Notes under the pieces: model-generated
What the model was told of the DNA's origin: nothing
What the model saw: only the letters and a program-made list of their open reading frames with translations
The model's database searches: none
Program-made: the position numbers and the translations under genes
Shown: positions 1 through 6,502 of the stretch, piece after piece
Layout of the letters: every line of letters begins with the position of its first letter
How positions within the stretch are numbered: position 1 is the first letter of the stretch
From: M3007 sp041736625
GTDB lineage: Bacteria > Bacteroidota > Bacteroidia > Chitinophagales > Saprospiraceae
NCBI GenBank assembly: GCA_041736625.1
Contig: JBGSTG010000032.1
Coordinates: 1 to 18,844, forward strand
Direction: 5' to 3'
DNA: 18,844 bases

Positions 1-193
1 ATTCAATGGCTTTAGTGACGATAAAACTGGGGCAATTGTTGTCAATTGCCGAGACATCAGTACTGGACTCATTTAGGTTGATTCCAACACATTCTGTTCG
101 GCCAGGGTCCCATTCAAGGTCATACGCTGCCTTGTCGGTCATCCGGTTTGCAATTAACTGACCACCAGAAGCGTGCACCATTTGGTTTACCAT
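1..193 (-). CDS. partial secreted hypothetical protein (C-terminus beyond the left edge)
   Basis: An open frame runs from an ATG at 193 to the window edge, 64 codons without a stop. I do not recognise the protein. Read further upstream, the same frame gives a hydrophobic stretch (LCVLTIIVMV) followed by NQMVHA, which looks like the core and cleavage site of a signal peptide. That frame has no good start codon. A lysine-containing start (MKQLTLPP, ATG at 246) lies in another frame and stops after 13 codons. Joining the two frames near 222-228 would give a complete signal peptide, so the gene may carry a frameshift or a sequencing indel. The visible part contains two cysteines and is otherwise polar, as expected for an exported protein. 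The local sequence is less GC-rich than the genes from 621 onward. The function is unknown and the true start is uncertain. Confidence 0.4.
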   Translation of the reverse strand, partial: MVNQMVHASGGQLIANRMTDKAAYDLEWDPGRTECVGINLNESSTDVSAIDNNCPSFIVTKAIE

Positions 194-288
194 AACAATA
201 ATGGTCAGTACACAAAGATAGTGGGTGGAAGGGTAAGTTGTTTCATAAAGACTTGGGTATGTGAGAAAATTTGTGAATAATGAGTTCA

Positions 289-321
289 CAAAGTTGCTTA
301 GTCTTACAGGTTTTAAACAAC
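289..321 (-). promoter_or_regulatory. possible promoter for the left-edge minus-strand gene
   Basis: On the minus strand GTTG (318-321) is followed after 21 bases by CAACTTTG (289-296), one base off the Bacteroidota -7 consensus TAnnTTTG. The element lies 42 bases before the ATG at 246, similar to the leader lengths of other promoters in this window. The match is imperfect and the downstream gene is itself uncertain. Confidence 0.3.
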
Positions 322-354
322 GACAAAATTGGCGTAAGTTACGACAAAGTTGGC
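320..354. repeat. 14-bp direct repeat, two copies 21 bp apart
   Basis: ACGACAAARTTGGC occurs at 320-333 (with A) and 341-354 (with G). The start-to-start distance is 21 bp, two helical turns. The core CAAARTTG appears a third time at 289-296. On the minus strand the core reads CAAYTTTG, resembling the Bacteroidota -7 box, so these could be an operator pair or degenerate tandem promoters. Confidence 0.5.
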
Positions 355-620
355 AGGAGTGCTTCGGGCAATATATATTTGCAAAGCCAAACTTCACCGA
401 ATCCCGAAATGTTTCGGTTAAACACTTTTCTACCCATGCCCGAAGTAACCATCCGAGCAACTACCCCCCATTCCTTTCCACGCAAAAGGGAGGCGTTTTT
501 GCACCTGATTGACCGGGTAGTCGGGCAAAGGTCAAGGGGAATGAGGTGGTGGGCAAGATGTGGTTGGTCGGATGGTTACAGTATACTCGTAGAACGAATT
601 TTTCCCAACTTTGCCCCGCC

Positions 621-1679
621 ATGTCAAACAACCTCAAACGAATCCTCCAATTCGTCCTCTTCATCGGCCTCGGCGTGGGCATCATGGCCCTCGTCTTCCG
701 CAGCCAGGATGCCGCTTTTCAGGCCCAGTGCCGCCTCGACGGCATTGCGCCGGAGGATTGCCGGCTGCTGGACAAGCTCTGGGCCGACTTCACGAGTGTA
801 TCCCCTTTCTGGATGTTTCTGGTCATGCTGGCCTTCACGGTGAGCAACCTGCTGCGCGCCCTGCGCTGGCAGATGCTCCTGCGCCCCCTGGGGCACGAGG
901 TCGGCCTGGCCAACAGCTTCCTGCCCATCCTGCTCGGCTACTTCGCCAACCTGGGCTTCCCGCGCCTGGGCGAGATCATGCGCGCCGGGGCCATGAGCCG
1001 CTACGAGAAAATTCCGTTTGAAAAGGTGGTGGGCACCCTGGTGGTCGACCGGCTGGTGGATTTCCTCTGCCTGCTGCTGGTGCTGGCACTGGCCTTCCTG
1101 TTCGAGGCCGACACCCTGTGGGCGTTCATCCAGGGCAACCGCAGCAGCGGCGCACCTGCCCCCGGCCCCCTGTCGTCGCCGCTGGTGTGGGGCGCCCTGG
1201 CGCTCCTGGCTGCCGGCGCCGCGTCGGCCTGGTTCTTCCGGACGCGCATCCTGGCCATTCCGTTTTTTCAGAAAATTGCCGGCATGATCGAAGGGTTCGG
1301 CGCAGGGCTGCGCAGCGTGCTGCGCACGTCGTCGCCCGGGCTGTTCATCGCCTACTCGCTGGGCATCTGGCTCATGTTTTACCTGCAGGCCTACTTCAAC
1401 CTCAAGGCGTTTGCCCCCACGGCCGACCTCGGGCCCCAGGCGGCGCTCATGGTGTTTGTGTTCGGCACCCTGGGCTTCATCATCCCCTCCCCGGGCGGCA
1501 TGGGCACCTACCACGCCCTGTGCATTGCCGGACTGTCGCTGTACGGCATCGCGGGCAACGACGCCTTTTCGTACGCCAACATCTCCTTTTTTGCCGTGCA
1601 AATCTTTTACAACCTCGTCGGTGGCATGCTGGCCCTCACCCTGCTGCCCTGGCTCAACCGGAAAGCGAGCACCGCATGA
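621..1679 (+). CDS. flippase-like integral membrane protein (lysylphosphatidylglycerol synthase TM region / UPF0104 family)
   Basis: A 352-residue polytopic membrane protein. Hydrophobic segments recur along the whole chain, for example residues 10-26 and several in the C-terminal half. The family signature is visible: a loop with NLLRALRWQMLLRPLG, then FPRLGEIMRAGAMSRYEKIP, then VVGTLVVDRLVDF, and near the end PSPGGMGTYHALC. Members share the membrane part of MprF and are thought to move lipids or lipid-linked substrates across the inner membrane; there is no aminoacyl-transfer domain. I chose ATG 621 rather than 546, because the extra 25 residues are not hydrophobic in the family's manner and 621 is followed at once by a basic N-terminus. 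The stop overlaps the ATG of rfaE2 by 4 bases (ATGA), so the two are probably co-translated, which hints at a role with envelope glycolipids. The substrate is unknown. Confidence 0.85.
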   Translation: MSNNLKRILQFVLFIGLGVGIMALVFRSQDAAFQAQCRLDGIAPEDCRLLDKLWADFTSVSPFWMFLVMLAFTVSNLLRALRWQMLLRPLGHEVGLANSFLPILLGYFANLGFPRLGEIMRAGAMSRYEKIPFEKVVGTLVVDRLVDFLCLLLVLALAFLFEADTLWAFIQGNRSSGAPAPGPLSSPLVWGALALLAAGAASAWFFRTRILAIPFFQKIAGMIEGFGAGLRSVLRTSSPGLFIAYSLGIWLMFYLQAYFNLKAFAPTADLGPQAALMVFVFGTLGFIIPSPGGMGTYHALCIAGLSLYGIAGNDAFSYANISFFAVQIFYNLVGGMLALTLLPWLNRKASTA

Positions 1680-2170
1680 AGGCTTTTGAAAAAATACAGT
1701 CCAAAATCCACTCCTGGGATTCCCTGCCGCCCACCATCCAAACCTGGCGCGACGCCGGACTGCGCATCGTGTTCACCAACGGCTGCTTCGACCTGCTGCA
1801 CTTCGGACACCTGCACTACCTGTCCGACGCCCGCGACCTCGGCGACCGCCTCGTGGTGGGTATGAACAGCGGCGATTCGGTGCGGCGCCTCAAAGGCCCC
1901 ACCCGGCCCATCAACGACGAGATCACCCGCGCGCACCTGATGGCCGGACTGGAGATCGTAGACGCCGTGGTGTTTTTTGAGGAAGACACCCCCTGGGAAC
2001 TCATCCGCCTGGTGCAGCCCGACGTGCTGGTGAAAGGGGGCGACTGGAAGCCCGAACAGATCGTGGGCGCCGACCTCGTGCTGGCGCGCGGCGGTACGGT
2101 GCAAAGCCTGCCGTTTGTGGAAGGGTATTCGACGACGTTGATCGAGCAGCGGATTTTGGGGCGCCGATGA
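1676..2170 (+). CDS. rfaE2: D-glycero-beta-D-manno-heptose 1-phosphate adenylyltransferase
   Basis: A 164-residue cytidylyltransferase-like nucleotidyltransferase. It is predicted to transfer AMP from ATP to heptose 1-phosphate, giving ADP-heptose for LPS inner-core synthesis in the cytoplasm. FTNGCFDLLHFGH at 33-45 contains the HxGH nucleotide-binding motif (HFGH, 42-45). KGGDW at 120-124 and EGYSTT at 149-154 match the substrate and (I/Y)STT signatures of this family. The length fits the stand-alone second domain of HldE, so the heptose kinase must be encoded elsewhere; it is not in this window. The start overlaps the upstream flippase-like gene by 4 bases, indicating translational coupling. 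The next gene is convergent, 35 bp away. A related glycerol-3-phosphate-type cytidylyltransferase is the main alternative, but KGGDW and YSTT favour RfaE2. Confidence 0.88.
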   Translation: MKAFEKIQSKIHSWDSLPPTIQTWRDAGLRIVFTNGCFDLLHFGHLHYLSDARDLGDRLVVGMNSGDSVRRLKGPTRPINDEITRAHLMAGLEIVDAVVFFEEDTPWELIRLVQPDVLVKGGDWKPEQIVGADLVLARGGTVQSLPFVEGYSTTLIEQRILGRR

Positions 2171-2205
2171 CGCTCAGTGCACCTCAATCGTCTCTACGTT
2201 ATTGA

Positions 2206-2955
2206 TCACGACCGCTCAAACAACCACCAAACCGGTTTCCTTCGCCGCGCCACCCGGTAGTTGGCGCTGAGGTATTTGCGGATGTGCGCCATCGCCTCGT
2301 CCAGATCGTCGGTGAACAGCATGAGGTCCAGGTCTTCCGGCGAGATGGTGCCGGCTTTGGCCATAAAATCCAGGTACTCCCGCATTTCCTTGTAATACTC
2401 GGCGCCCATGATCACGATCGGAAAATTCTCAATGATCTTTGTCTGCACCAGGGTGAGCGTTTCAAACAGCTCGTCCATGGTGCCGAACCCGCCGGGCAGA
2501 ATGACAAAACCGTAGGAATACTTGACCAGCAGCACTTTGCGCACGAAGAAGTAGCGAATGGTGACAAACTTGTCCAGATACGGGTTCCCCTGCTGCTCGA
2601 AAGGCAGCACAATATTGCAGCCCACCGACCGGCCGCCGGCCTCGCGGGCGCCCCGGTTGGCCGCCTCCATGACCCCGGGCCCGCCGCCGGTCATCACGGT
2701 GAGCCCCAGGTCGGTGGCGATGTGCGCCCCCACCTTGCGCGCCAGCTCGTAGTACGGGTGCCCCTCTGCAAAGCGTGCCGACCCGAACACCGTGATGCAG
2801 GGACCTATGAAGTGCAGCCCCCGAAACCCGCGCAGAAACTCGCGGAAGACCCGCAGGGCGAAGAGAAATTCGGAACTCCGGGTACCGGGGCCTTCCAGCC
2901 AGACGACCTCGTCGCGCGGGACAAGCGGGGGGAACTTTTTATCCTGTTTTGCCAT
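2206..2955 (-). CDS. LOG family / TIGR00730 Rossmann-fold protein
   Basis: A 249-residue protein of the family often mislabelled lysine decarboxylase. MTGGGPGVMEAANRGA at 88-103 and LPGGFGTMDELFE at 153-165 carry the paired motifs (GGGPGxMxAA and PGGxGTxxE) that form the nucleotide monophosphate site. Characterised LOG proteins hydrolyse cytokinin riboside 5'-monophosphates or related nucleotides, releasing ribose 5-phosphate; the bacterial substrate is often unclear. The protein is slightly longer than minimal LOG proteins because of an N-terminal segment of about 45 residues before the Rossmann fold (TVFGSARF, 55-62). No signal peptide is seen, so it is cytoplasmic. It is convergent with rfaE2 and divergent from obgE across 66 bp. 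A glycogen or nucleotide role cannot be separated from sequence alone. Confidence 0.85.
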   Translation of the reverse strand: MAKQDKKFPPLVPRDEVVWLEGPGTRSSEFLFALRVFREFLRGFRGLHFIGPCITVFGSARFAEGHPYYELARKVGAHIATDLGLTVMTGGGPGVMEAANRGAREAGGRSVGCNIVLPFEQQGNPYLDKFVTIRYFFVRKVLLVKYSYGFVILPGGFGTMDELFETLTLVQTKIIENFPIVIMGAEYYKEMREYLDFMAKAGTISPEDLDLMLFTDDLDEAMAHIRKYLSANYRVARRRKPVWWLFERS

Positions 2956-2993
2956 GTAGACAGTTATTGCAAACGATTACGGCGGTTAAAGAC

Positions 2994-3001
2994 TACTTTT
3001 G
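2994..3001 (+). promoter_or_regulatory. -7 promoter element of obgE
   Basis: TACTTTTG exactly matches TAnnTTTG and ends 20 bases before the obgE ATG. The nearest -33-like ATTG is at 2966-2969, 24 bases upstream, which is longer than the usual spacing. I am moderately confident in the -7 box and less sure of the -33 box. Confidence 0.5.
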
Positions 3002-3021
3002 TCGGGCAAAGAAAAGGCATT

Positions 3022-4014
3022 ATGGCCGAACAGAACTTCGTTGACTACGTTAGAATTTTATTCCGTTCCGGAAAAGGCGGCGCCGGCAGTGTGCACTTCT
3101 TCCGCGGGCCCGCCATGCCCAAGGGCGGCCCCGACGGCGGCGACGGCGGCCGCGGGGGCCACATCATCCTGGAAGCCAACCCGCAAGAGTGGACCCTGCT
3201 CTCCCTGCGCTACACCAAACACATCTACGCCGAAGACGGCCACGGCGGAAAAGGCGGACTCAAAACCGGCTCCGACGGCAAGGACATCGTCGTGAAAGTG
3301 CCCCTCGGCACCATCGCCCGCAACGCCGCAACGGGCGAGCCCCTGCTCGAAATCACCGAACCCGGACAACGCGAGATCCTGTTCCCCGGCGGCCGCGGCG
3401 GCAAGGGCAACAACTTCTTTAAAAACGCCACCCACCAGGCCCCCAAATACGCGCAGCCCGGCGAACCCGGCATCGAACTGTGGGTGGTGCTCGAACTCAA
3501 GGTGCTGGCCGACGTCGGCCTCGTCGGGTTCCCCAACGCCGGAAAAAGCACCCTCCTGAGCGCCGTCAGCGCCGCCAAACCCAAGATCGGCGACTACGCC
3601 TTCACCACCCTCGTGCCCCAGCTCGGCATCGTGGAGGCCCGCCCCGGCCAAAACTTCATCATGGCCGACATCCCGGGCATCATCGAGGGCGCCCACGAGG
3701 GCCGCGGACTCGGGCACCAGTTCCTCCGGCACATCGAGCGCAACAGCGTCCTGCTCTTTATGGTCCCCTGCGACACCGCGCGCAACCTCACCGATGAGTA
3801 CAACATCCTGATCAACGAACTCAAACAGTACAACCCCGAACTCCTCGACAAACCCCGCCTGCTGGCCGTGAGCAAACGCGACCTCATCGACGACGACCTC
3901 GAAAACATGCTGCGCGAAACCATGCCCAAAGGCATACAAGGCATCTTCGTCTCCGCAGCCACCGGCCATAACATCCAGCAGTTGAAGGACTTGCTCTGGA
4001 AAATGCTGAACTGA
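3022..4014 (+). CDS. obgE: Obg-family GTPase
   Basis: A 330-residue ribosome-associated GTPase involved in 50S assembly and stress control. The N-terminal Obg fold (about 1-160) is glycine-rich, with GGPDGGDGGRGG at 35-46 and FPGGRGGKGNNFF at 121-133. The GTPase domain follows: G1 GFPNAGKST (169-177), G2 FTTLVP (194-199), G3 DIPG (216-219), and SAAT at 311-314 for G5. The G4 box is SKRD (284-287) instead of NKxD; as I recall this variant is common in Bacteroidota Obg proteins and should still bind guanine. The C-terminal OCT extension found in E. coli (about 390 residues) is missing. ATG 3022 is chosen because the conserved NFVDYV start of the Obg fold follows immediately; a longer open frame upstream runs antisense to the LOG gene. 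The FAH-family gene starts 32 bases downstream and may share the transcript. Confidence 0.96.
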   Translation: MAEQNFVDYVRILFRSGKGGAGSVHFFRGPAMPKGGPDGGDGGRGGHIILEANPQEWTLLSLRYTKHIYAEDGHGGKGGLKTGSDGKDIVVKVPLGTIARNAATGEPLLEITEPGQREILFPGGRGGKGNNFFKNATHQAPKYAQPGEPGIELWVVLELKVLADVGLVGFPNAGKSTLLSAVSAAKPKIGDYAFTTLVPQLGIVEARPGQNFIMADIPGIIEGAHEGRGLGHQFLRHIERNSVLLFMVPCDTARNLTDEYNILINELKQYNPELLDKPRLLAVSKRDLIDDDLENMLRETMPKGIQGIFVSAATGHNIQQLKDLLWKMLN

Positions 4015-4046
4015 CCGAAAACCCGATCACCACCACCCGATCCGTT

Positions 4047-4658
4047 ATGAAAATTTTCTGCATCGGACGCAATTACGCCGACCACGCCAAAGAACTCAAC
4101 AACCCCCTGCCCACCGAGCCGCTCATCTTCATGAAGCCGCCCACCGCCCTGCTGCTCAACAACCGGCCGTTCTACCACCCCGATTTTTCCAAAAATATCC
4201 ACTACGAGGCCGAAATCGTGCTGCGCATCGCCAAAAACGGCCGCTCCGTGCAGCCGGAATTCGCCCACCGCTATTACGACGCCGTGGCCCTGGGCATCGA
4301 CTTCACCGCCCGCGACCTGCAAGACCTGCTCAAGGCAAAGGGACAACCCTGGGAGATCGCCAAAGGGTTCGACCGGTCGGCGCCGCTCAGCAAATTCAGG
4401 CCCCTCGCCGAACTGCCCAACCCGCAGGACATCCACTTCGAACTGTTTAAAAACGGCGACCGCGTGCAAGACGGCCACACGCGCGACCTGATCTTCGACT
4501 TCAACACCCTCATCGCGTACATCTCCCGTTTTTTTACCCTCAACAAAGGCGACTATGTGTTCACCGGCACCCCGGCGGGCGTGGGGCCCGTGCAGATGGG
4601 CGACGTGCTGGAAGGGCGTTTGGAGGGGGAGGCGGTGCTGCTTTGCGCGATTCGGTAG
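4047..4658 (+). CDS. fumarylacetoacetate hydrolase (FAH) family protein
   Basis: A 203-residue single-domain FAH-fold protein, predicted cytoplasmic. It begins at the family's canonical position (MKIFCIGRNYADHAKEL). Candidate metal ligands are E54 and E56 in HYEAEIVL and D85 in GIDFTARDLQ. K106 in AKGFDRSAP is the conserved lysine. FTGTPAGVGPVQMGD near the C-terminus is the family signature loop. Short members of this family include acylpyruvases, fumarylpyruvate hydrolases and oxaloacetate decarboxylases, which cleave or decarboxylate 2-oxo acids with Mg2+ or Mn2+. Which reaction applies here cannot be decided from sequence. It follows obgE by 32 bp with no terminator or clear promoter between, so it is probably co-transcribed. 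A 239-bp inverted-repeat element lies just past the stop. Confidence 0.88.
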   Translation: MKIFCIGRNYADHAKELNNPLPTEPLIFMKPPTALLLNNRPFYHPDFSKNIHYEAEIVLRIAKNGRSVQPEFAHRYYDAVALGIDFTARDLQDLLKAKGQPWEIAKGFDRSAPLSKFRPLAELPNPQDIHFELFKNGDRVQDGHTRDLIFDFNTLIAYISRFFTLNKGDYVFTGTPAGVGPVQMGDVLEGRLEGEAVLLCAIR

Positions 4659-4689
4659 CGGGTTTCGTCTGGGGTATTCCGCTTCCGTT

Positions 4690-4928
4690 CCGCTTTCGCG
4701 TAATGGCACACGGATTTAACGGATCGCTTCGCGAACGCGGATTTAACGGATTTTTAAAACGTTGCAGCAAAAATCCGTGGTTATCTGTGTTCGCGAAGCG
4801 ATCCGCGTCATCCGTGTGCCATTACGCGAACGCGGATTTAACGGATTTTAAAACGCGGCTGCAAAAATCCGTTTAATCCGCGTTCGCAAAGCGATCCGTC
4901 AAATCCGTGTGCCATTACGCGAAAGCGG
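4690..4928. repeat. 239-bp nested inverted-repeat element with perfect 28-bp ends
   Basis: The ends, 4690-4717 and 4901-4928, are perfect 28-base inverted repeats (beginning CCGCTTTCGCG). Inside, a 21-base block starting TTCGCGTAATGGCAC occurs three times: forward at 4695-4715 and reversed at 4810-4830 and 4903-4923. A 24-base block starting GCGAACGCGGATTTAACG occurs forward at 4731-4754 and 4826-4849, and reversed with one mismatch near 4864-4887. A third block, GGATCGCTTCGCGAA (4721-4735), has reversed copies at 4790-4804 and 4883-4897. The result is two large stem-loops sharing arms. It sits between the convergent FAH-family and Omp85 genes. No transposase and no clear target-site duplication are visible. 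It is likely a REP-like or miniature mobile element and could also act as a two-way terminator. Confidence 0.88.
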
Positions 4929-4937
4929 ATAAAGCTG

Positions 4938-6377
4938 CTAAAACCCCAAACTCATCGAAGTATAAAACCCACTAAAACCCATATCGTTGATGGTCCATTC
5001 GAAGCGCGCCACCTTGTCGTACCAGGCCAAGATATCGAGCCCGAACCCGCCGCCCCACAGCGTGCGGTTCACGTAGGGGTTGTTGTACTGGTAGTGCGGG
5101 TCGTTGGCGTAACCCCAGTCGCTGCCGGCGGACAGGAATACCTTCATCGGGCATTTCTTAAACGTCTGGAAAGGCATCATGCGGTTGAGTTGGAACGTTT
5201 GATCCAGTATTTGCCAGCGCAGGGAAGTTTTAATCACGCCGAAATCCAACCCGTCGATCACATAATATTCGAAGCCGCGCACGGAGTTGCCGCCGTACCC
5301 GAGGGCCTGGTTGTTGTAGTAGGGCGGCGCCTGCCGGGGCAGCGAGGTGCGGCCGCGGAGGCTGATGCCGGTGCTCCAGCGCCGGTTGATGGGCATGAAC
5401 CGGCTGTACTCGGCAAAGATCCGGCACAGGTGCAGATCGTCGTTGGGCAACAAGCCCAGCTGTTTGAGTTCAACCTGAATCCGGTCGCCACGCATGGGGT
5501 AGGGCTGCCAGTCGCGCCGGTCCAACACAAACGTATAGCTCAGGCTGCTGTACCGCTGGTTGTCGCGTCCGTGCAGGAAAAAATCGGGGTTGAGCACTTC
5601 GGCTACCGAGTCGGTAATGTGGTTGTCGCGGTATTCGACCCCAAAAGAATGGGTGCCGAAAAAGTGCGGGCGCCAACTGACGCCGCCGTACACGTGCAGC
5701 CGCTGGAGCTGCCAGTCGGCGGGGGTGCGCATAAAAACCTGTTTGTTCCGTTCGGTGGCAAAAGCCACTTCCCGGTTTTTGTTCAGGGAGGCGCCGACGG
5801 ACAGGCCCAGCGTCTGCTTCCGGTTGAACCCCGGCAACTTGTACTGAAAGCCGATCGAATTGGTGTATCCGAACTGGAGGTCGAGCTTCAACACGTCGCG
5901 CCGGCCGGTCAGGTTGCCGTGGTGCAGGTTCAGGCCGAAGTTGATGCGCTCCAGCGAGCGGTCGAACTCGTTCCACCACACGTTGAAGTTCCGGTCGGCG
6001 AACTCCAGCACCGGCGAAGGGATGAAATACCAGGTTTCGTTCACATGCACCACCAGCACCACCCGGTTGGAGTCGGTGTCGACCAGCTCCAGGCAGGCGT
6101 CGGTGAACAGGGAAGTGTTCATCACGCGGAGCCGGGCAGGTTCAAGCATGACCGCGAGGGCCAGACGGGGCAGACAATCGCCCGTTTGCAGCCCAAGCTC
6201 GCGCAACACCACAAACGGCTTCGTCTTCCGCAGCCCTTCAAAAAGGATCGTGTCGATACAAACGGTCTGCGCCGGCAACGACCGATGGCCGAAAACCAAT
6301 ATAAAAACCAAAAACGTTTGCACCACGCTGAAAAACAGCAAACGCCCCTTGCCACTTGCCAAGCTGCCCGTTGTCAT
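4938..6377 (-). CDS. small Omp85 / BamA-TamA-like outer-membrane barrel protein
   Basis: A 479-residue outer-membrane protein. Residues 1-37 form a signal peptide (basic start, FFSVVQTFLVFILVFG core, cleavage after LPAQ). The mature N-terminus (IDTILFEGLRKTKPFVVLRE) matches the start of a POTRA domain, and only about one POTRA fits before the barrel. The rest has alternating aromatic strands and contains GGNSVRGFEYY, whose VRGF at 366-369 is the conserved L6-loop motif of Omp85 proteins. The chain ends in a terminal Phe (TSMSLGF), the usual barrel-assembly signal. Omp85 members insert or translocate outer-membrane proteins; short ones like this have unknown clients. ATG 6377 is preferred over an upstream ATG at 6443, because a Bacteroidota promoter lies at 6412-6444. 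The neighbouring gene is divergent and unrelated. Confidence 0.82.
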   Translation of the reverse strand: MTTGSLASGKGRLLFFSVVQTFLVFILVFGHRSLPAQTVCIDTILFEGLRKTKPFVVLRELGLQTGDCLPRLALAVMLEPARLRVMNTSLFTDACLELVDTDSNRVVLVVHVNETWYFIPSPVLEFADRNFNVWWNEFDRSLERINFGLNLHHGNLTGRRDVLKLDLQFGYTNSIGFQYKLPGFNRKQTLGLSVGASLNKNREVAFATERNKQVFMRTPADWQLQRLHVYGGVSWRPHFFGTHSFGVEYRDNHITDSVAEVLNPDFFLHGRDNQRYSSLSYTFVLDRRDWQPYPMRGDRIQVELKQLGLLPNDDLHLCRIFAEYSRFMPINRRWSTGISLRGRTSLPRQAPPYYNNQALGYGGNSVRGFEYYVIDGLDFGVIKTSLRWQILDQTFQLNRMMPFQTFKKCPMKVFLSAGSDWGYANDPHYQYNNPYVNRTLWGGGFGLDILAWYDKVARFEWTINDMGFSGFYTSMSLGF

Positions 6378-6411
6378 GGTATCTTTTAGCGCAATTTTGT
6401 TGAATACCTGA

Positions 6412-6444
6412 CAAATATAAACACATTCCGGTTGTCCGGCCACA
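6412..6444 (-). promoter_or_regulatory. Bacteroidota-type promoter of the Omp85-like gene
   Basis: On the minus strand TGTG (6441-6444) is followed after 21 bases by TATATTTG (6412-6419), an exact match to TAnnTTTG. The -7 box ends 34 bases before the ATG at 6377. It would lie inside the coding sequence if the upstream ATG were used, which decides the start. Confidence 0.65.
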
Positions 6445-6473
6445 TAAAAATCAACATTTTGCTAAAATTATAC

Positions 6474-6481
6474 TACCTTTG
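6474..6481 (+). promoter_or_regulatory. -7 promoter element of the coiled-coil gene
   Basis: TACCTTTG exactly matches TAnnTTTG and ends 21 bases before the ATG at 6503. No clear -33 box is present at the usual distance; TTTTG at 6457-6461 is too close. It shares the 125-bp divergent region with the minus-strand Omp85 promoter. Confidence 0.5.
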
Positions 6482-6502
6482 AATGTTTAATTAGCTGTTT
6501 TT

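Larger units (their letters stand above)
247..620. other. gene-free region with short repeats
   Basis: I see no convincing gene here. The short open frames on both strands have no recognisable motif and overlap one another. The region holds the possible minus-strand promoter at 289-321 and two copies of a 14-base direct repeat at 320-333 and 341-354. It ends with a weak -7-like CAACTTTG at 606-613, just before the flippase-like gene. GC content appears lower than in the genes that follow. Confidence 0.5.

Noticed and set aside
261..512. 83-codon plus-strand frame near the left edge
   Set aside because: No motif, no promoter in place, and it overlaps repeats and another random frame.
624..1601. 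325-codon antisense frame across the flippase-like gene
   Set aside because: It is a high-GC shadow, rich in Gly, Gln, Ala and His with no motif, while the plus strand shows clear membrane segments and the family signature.
2284..3021. Long N-terminal extension of obgE
   Set aside because: It runs antisense through the LOG gene, and the conserved Obg fold starts right at 3022.
4690..4928. Possible CRISPR array
   Set aside because: The repeats alternate in orientation, share arms and have no unique spacers of constant length; no cas gene is nearby.
5094..6389. 431-codon plus-strand frame opposite the Omp85-like gene
   Set aside because: No domain or signal peptide; the minus strand has a signal peptide, VRGF motif, terminal Phe and a promoter.
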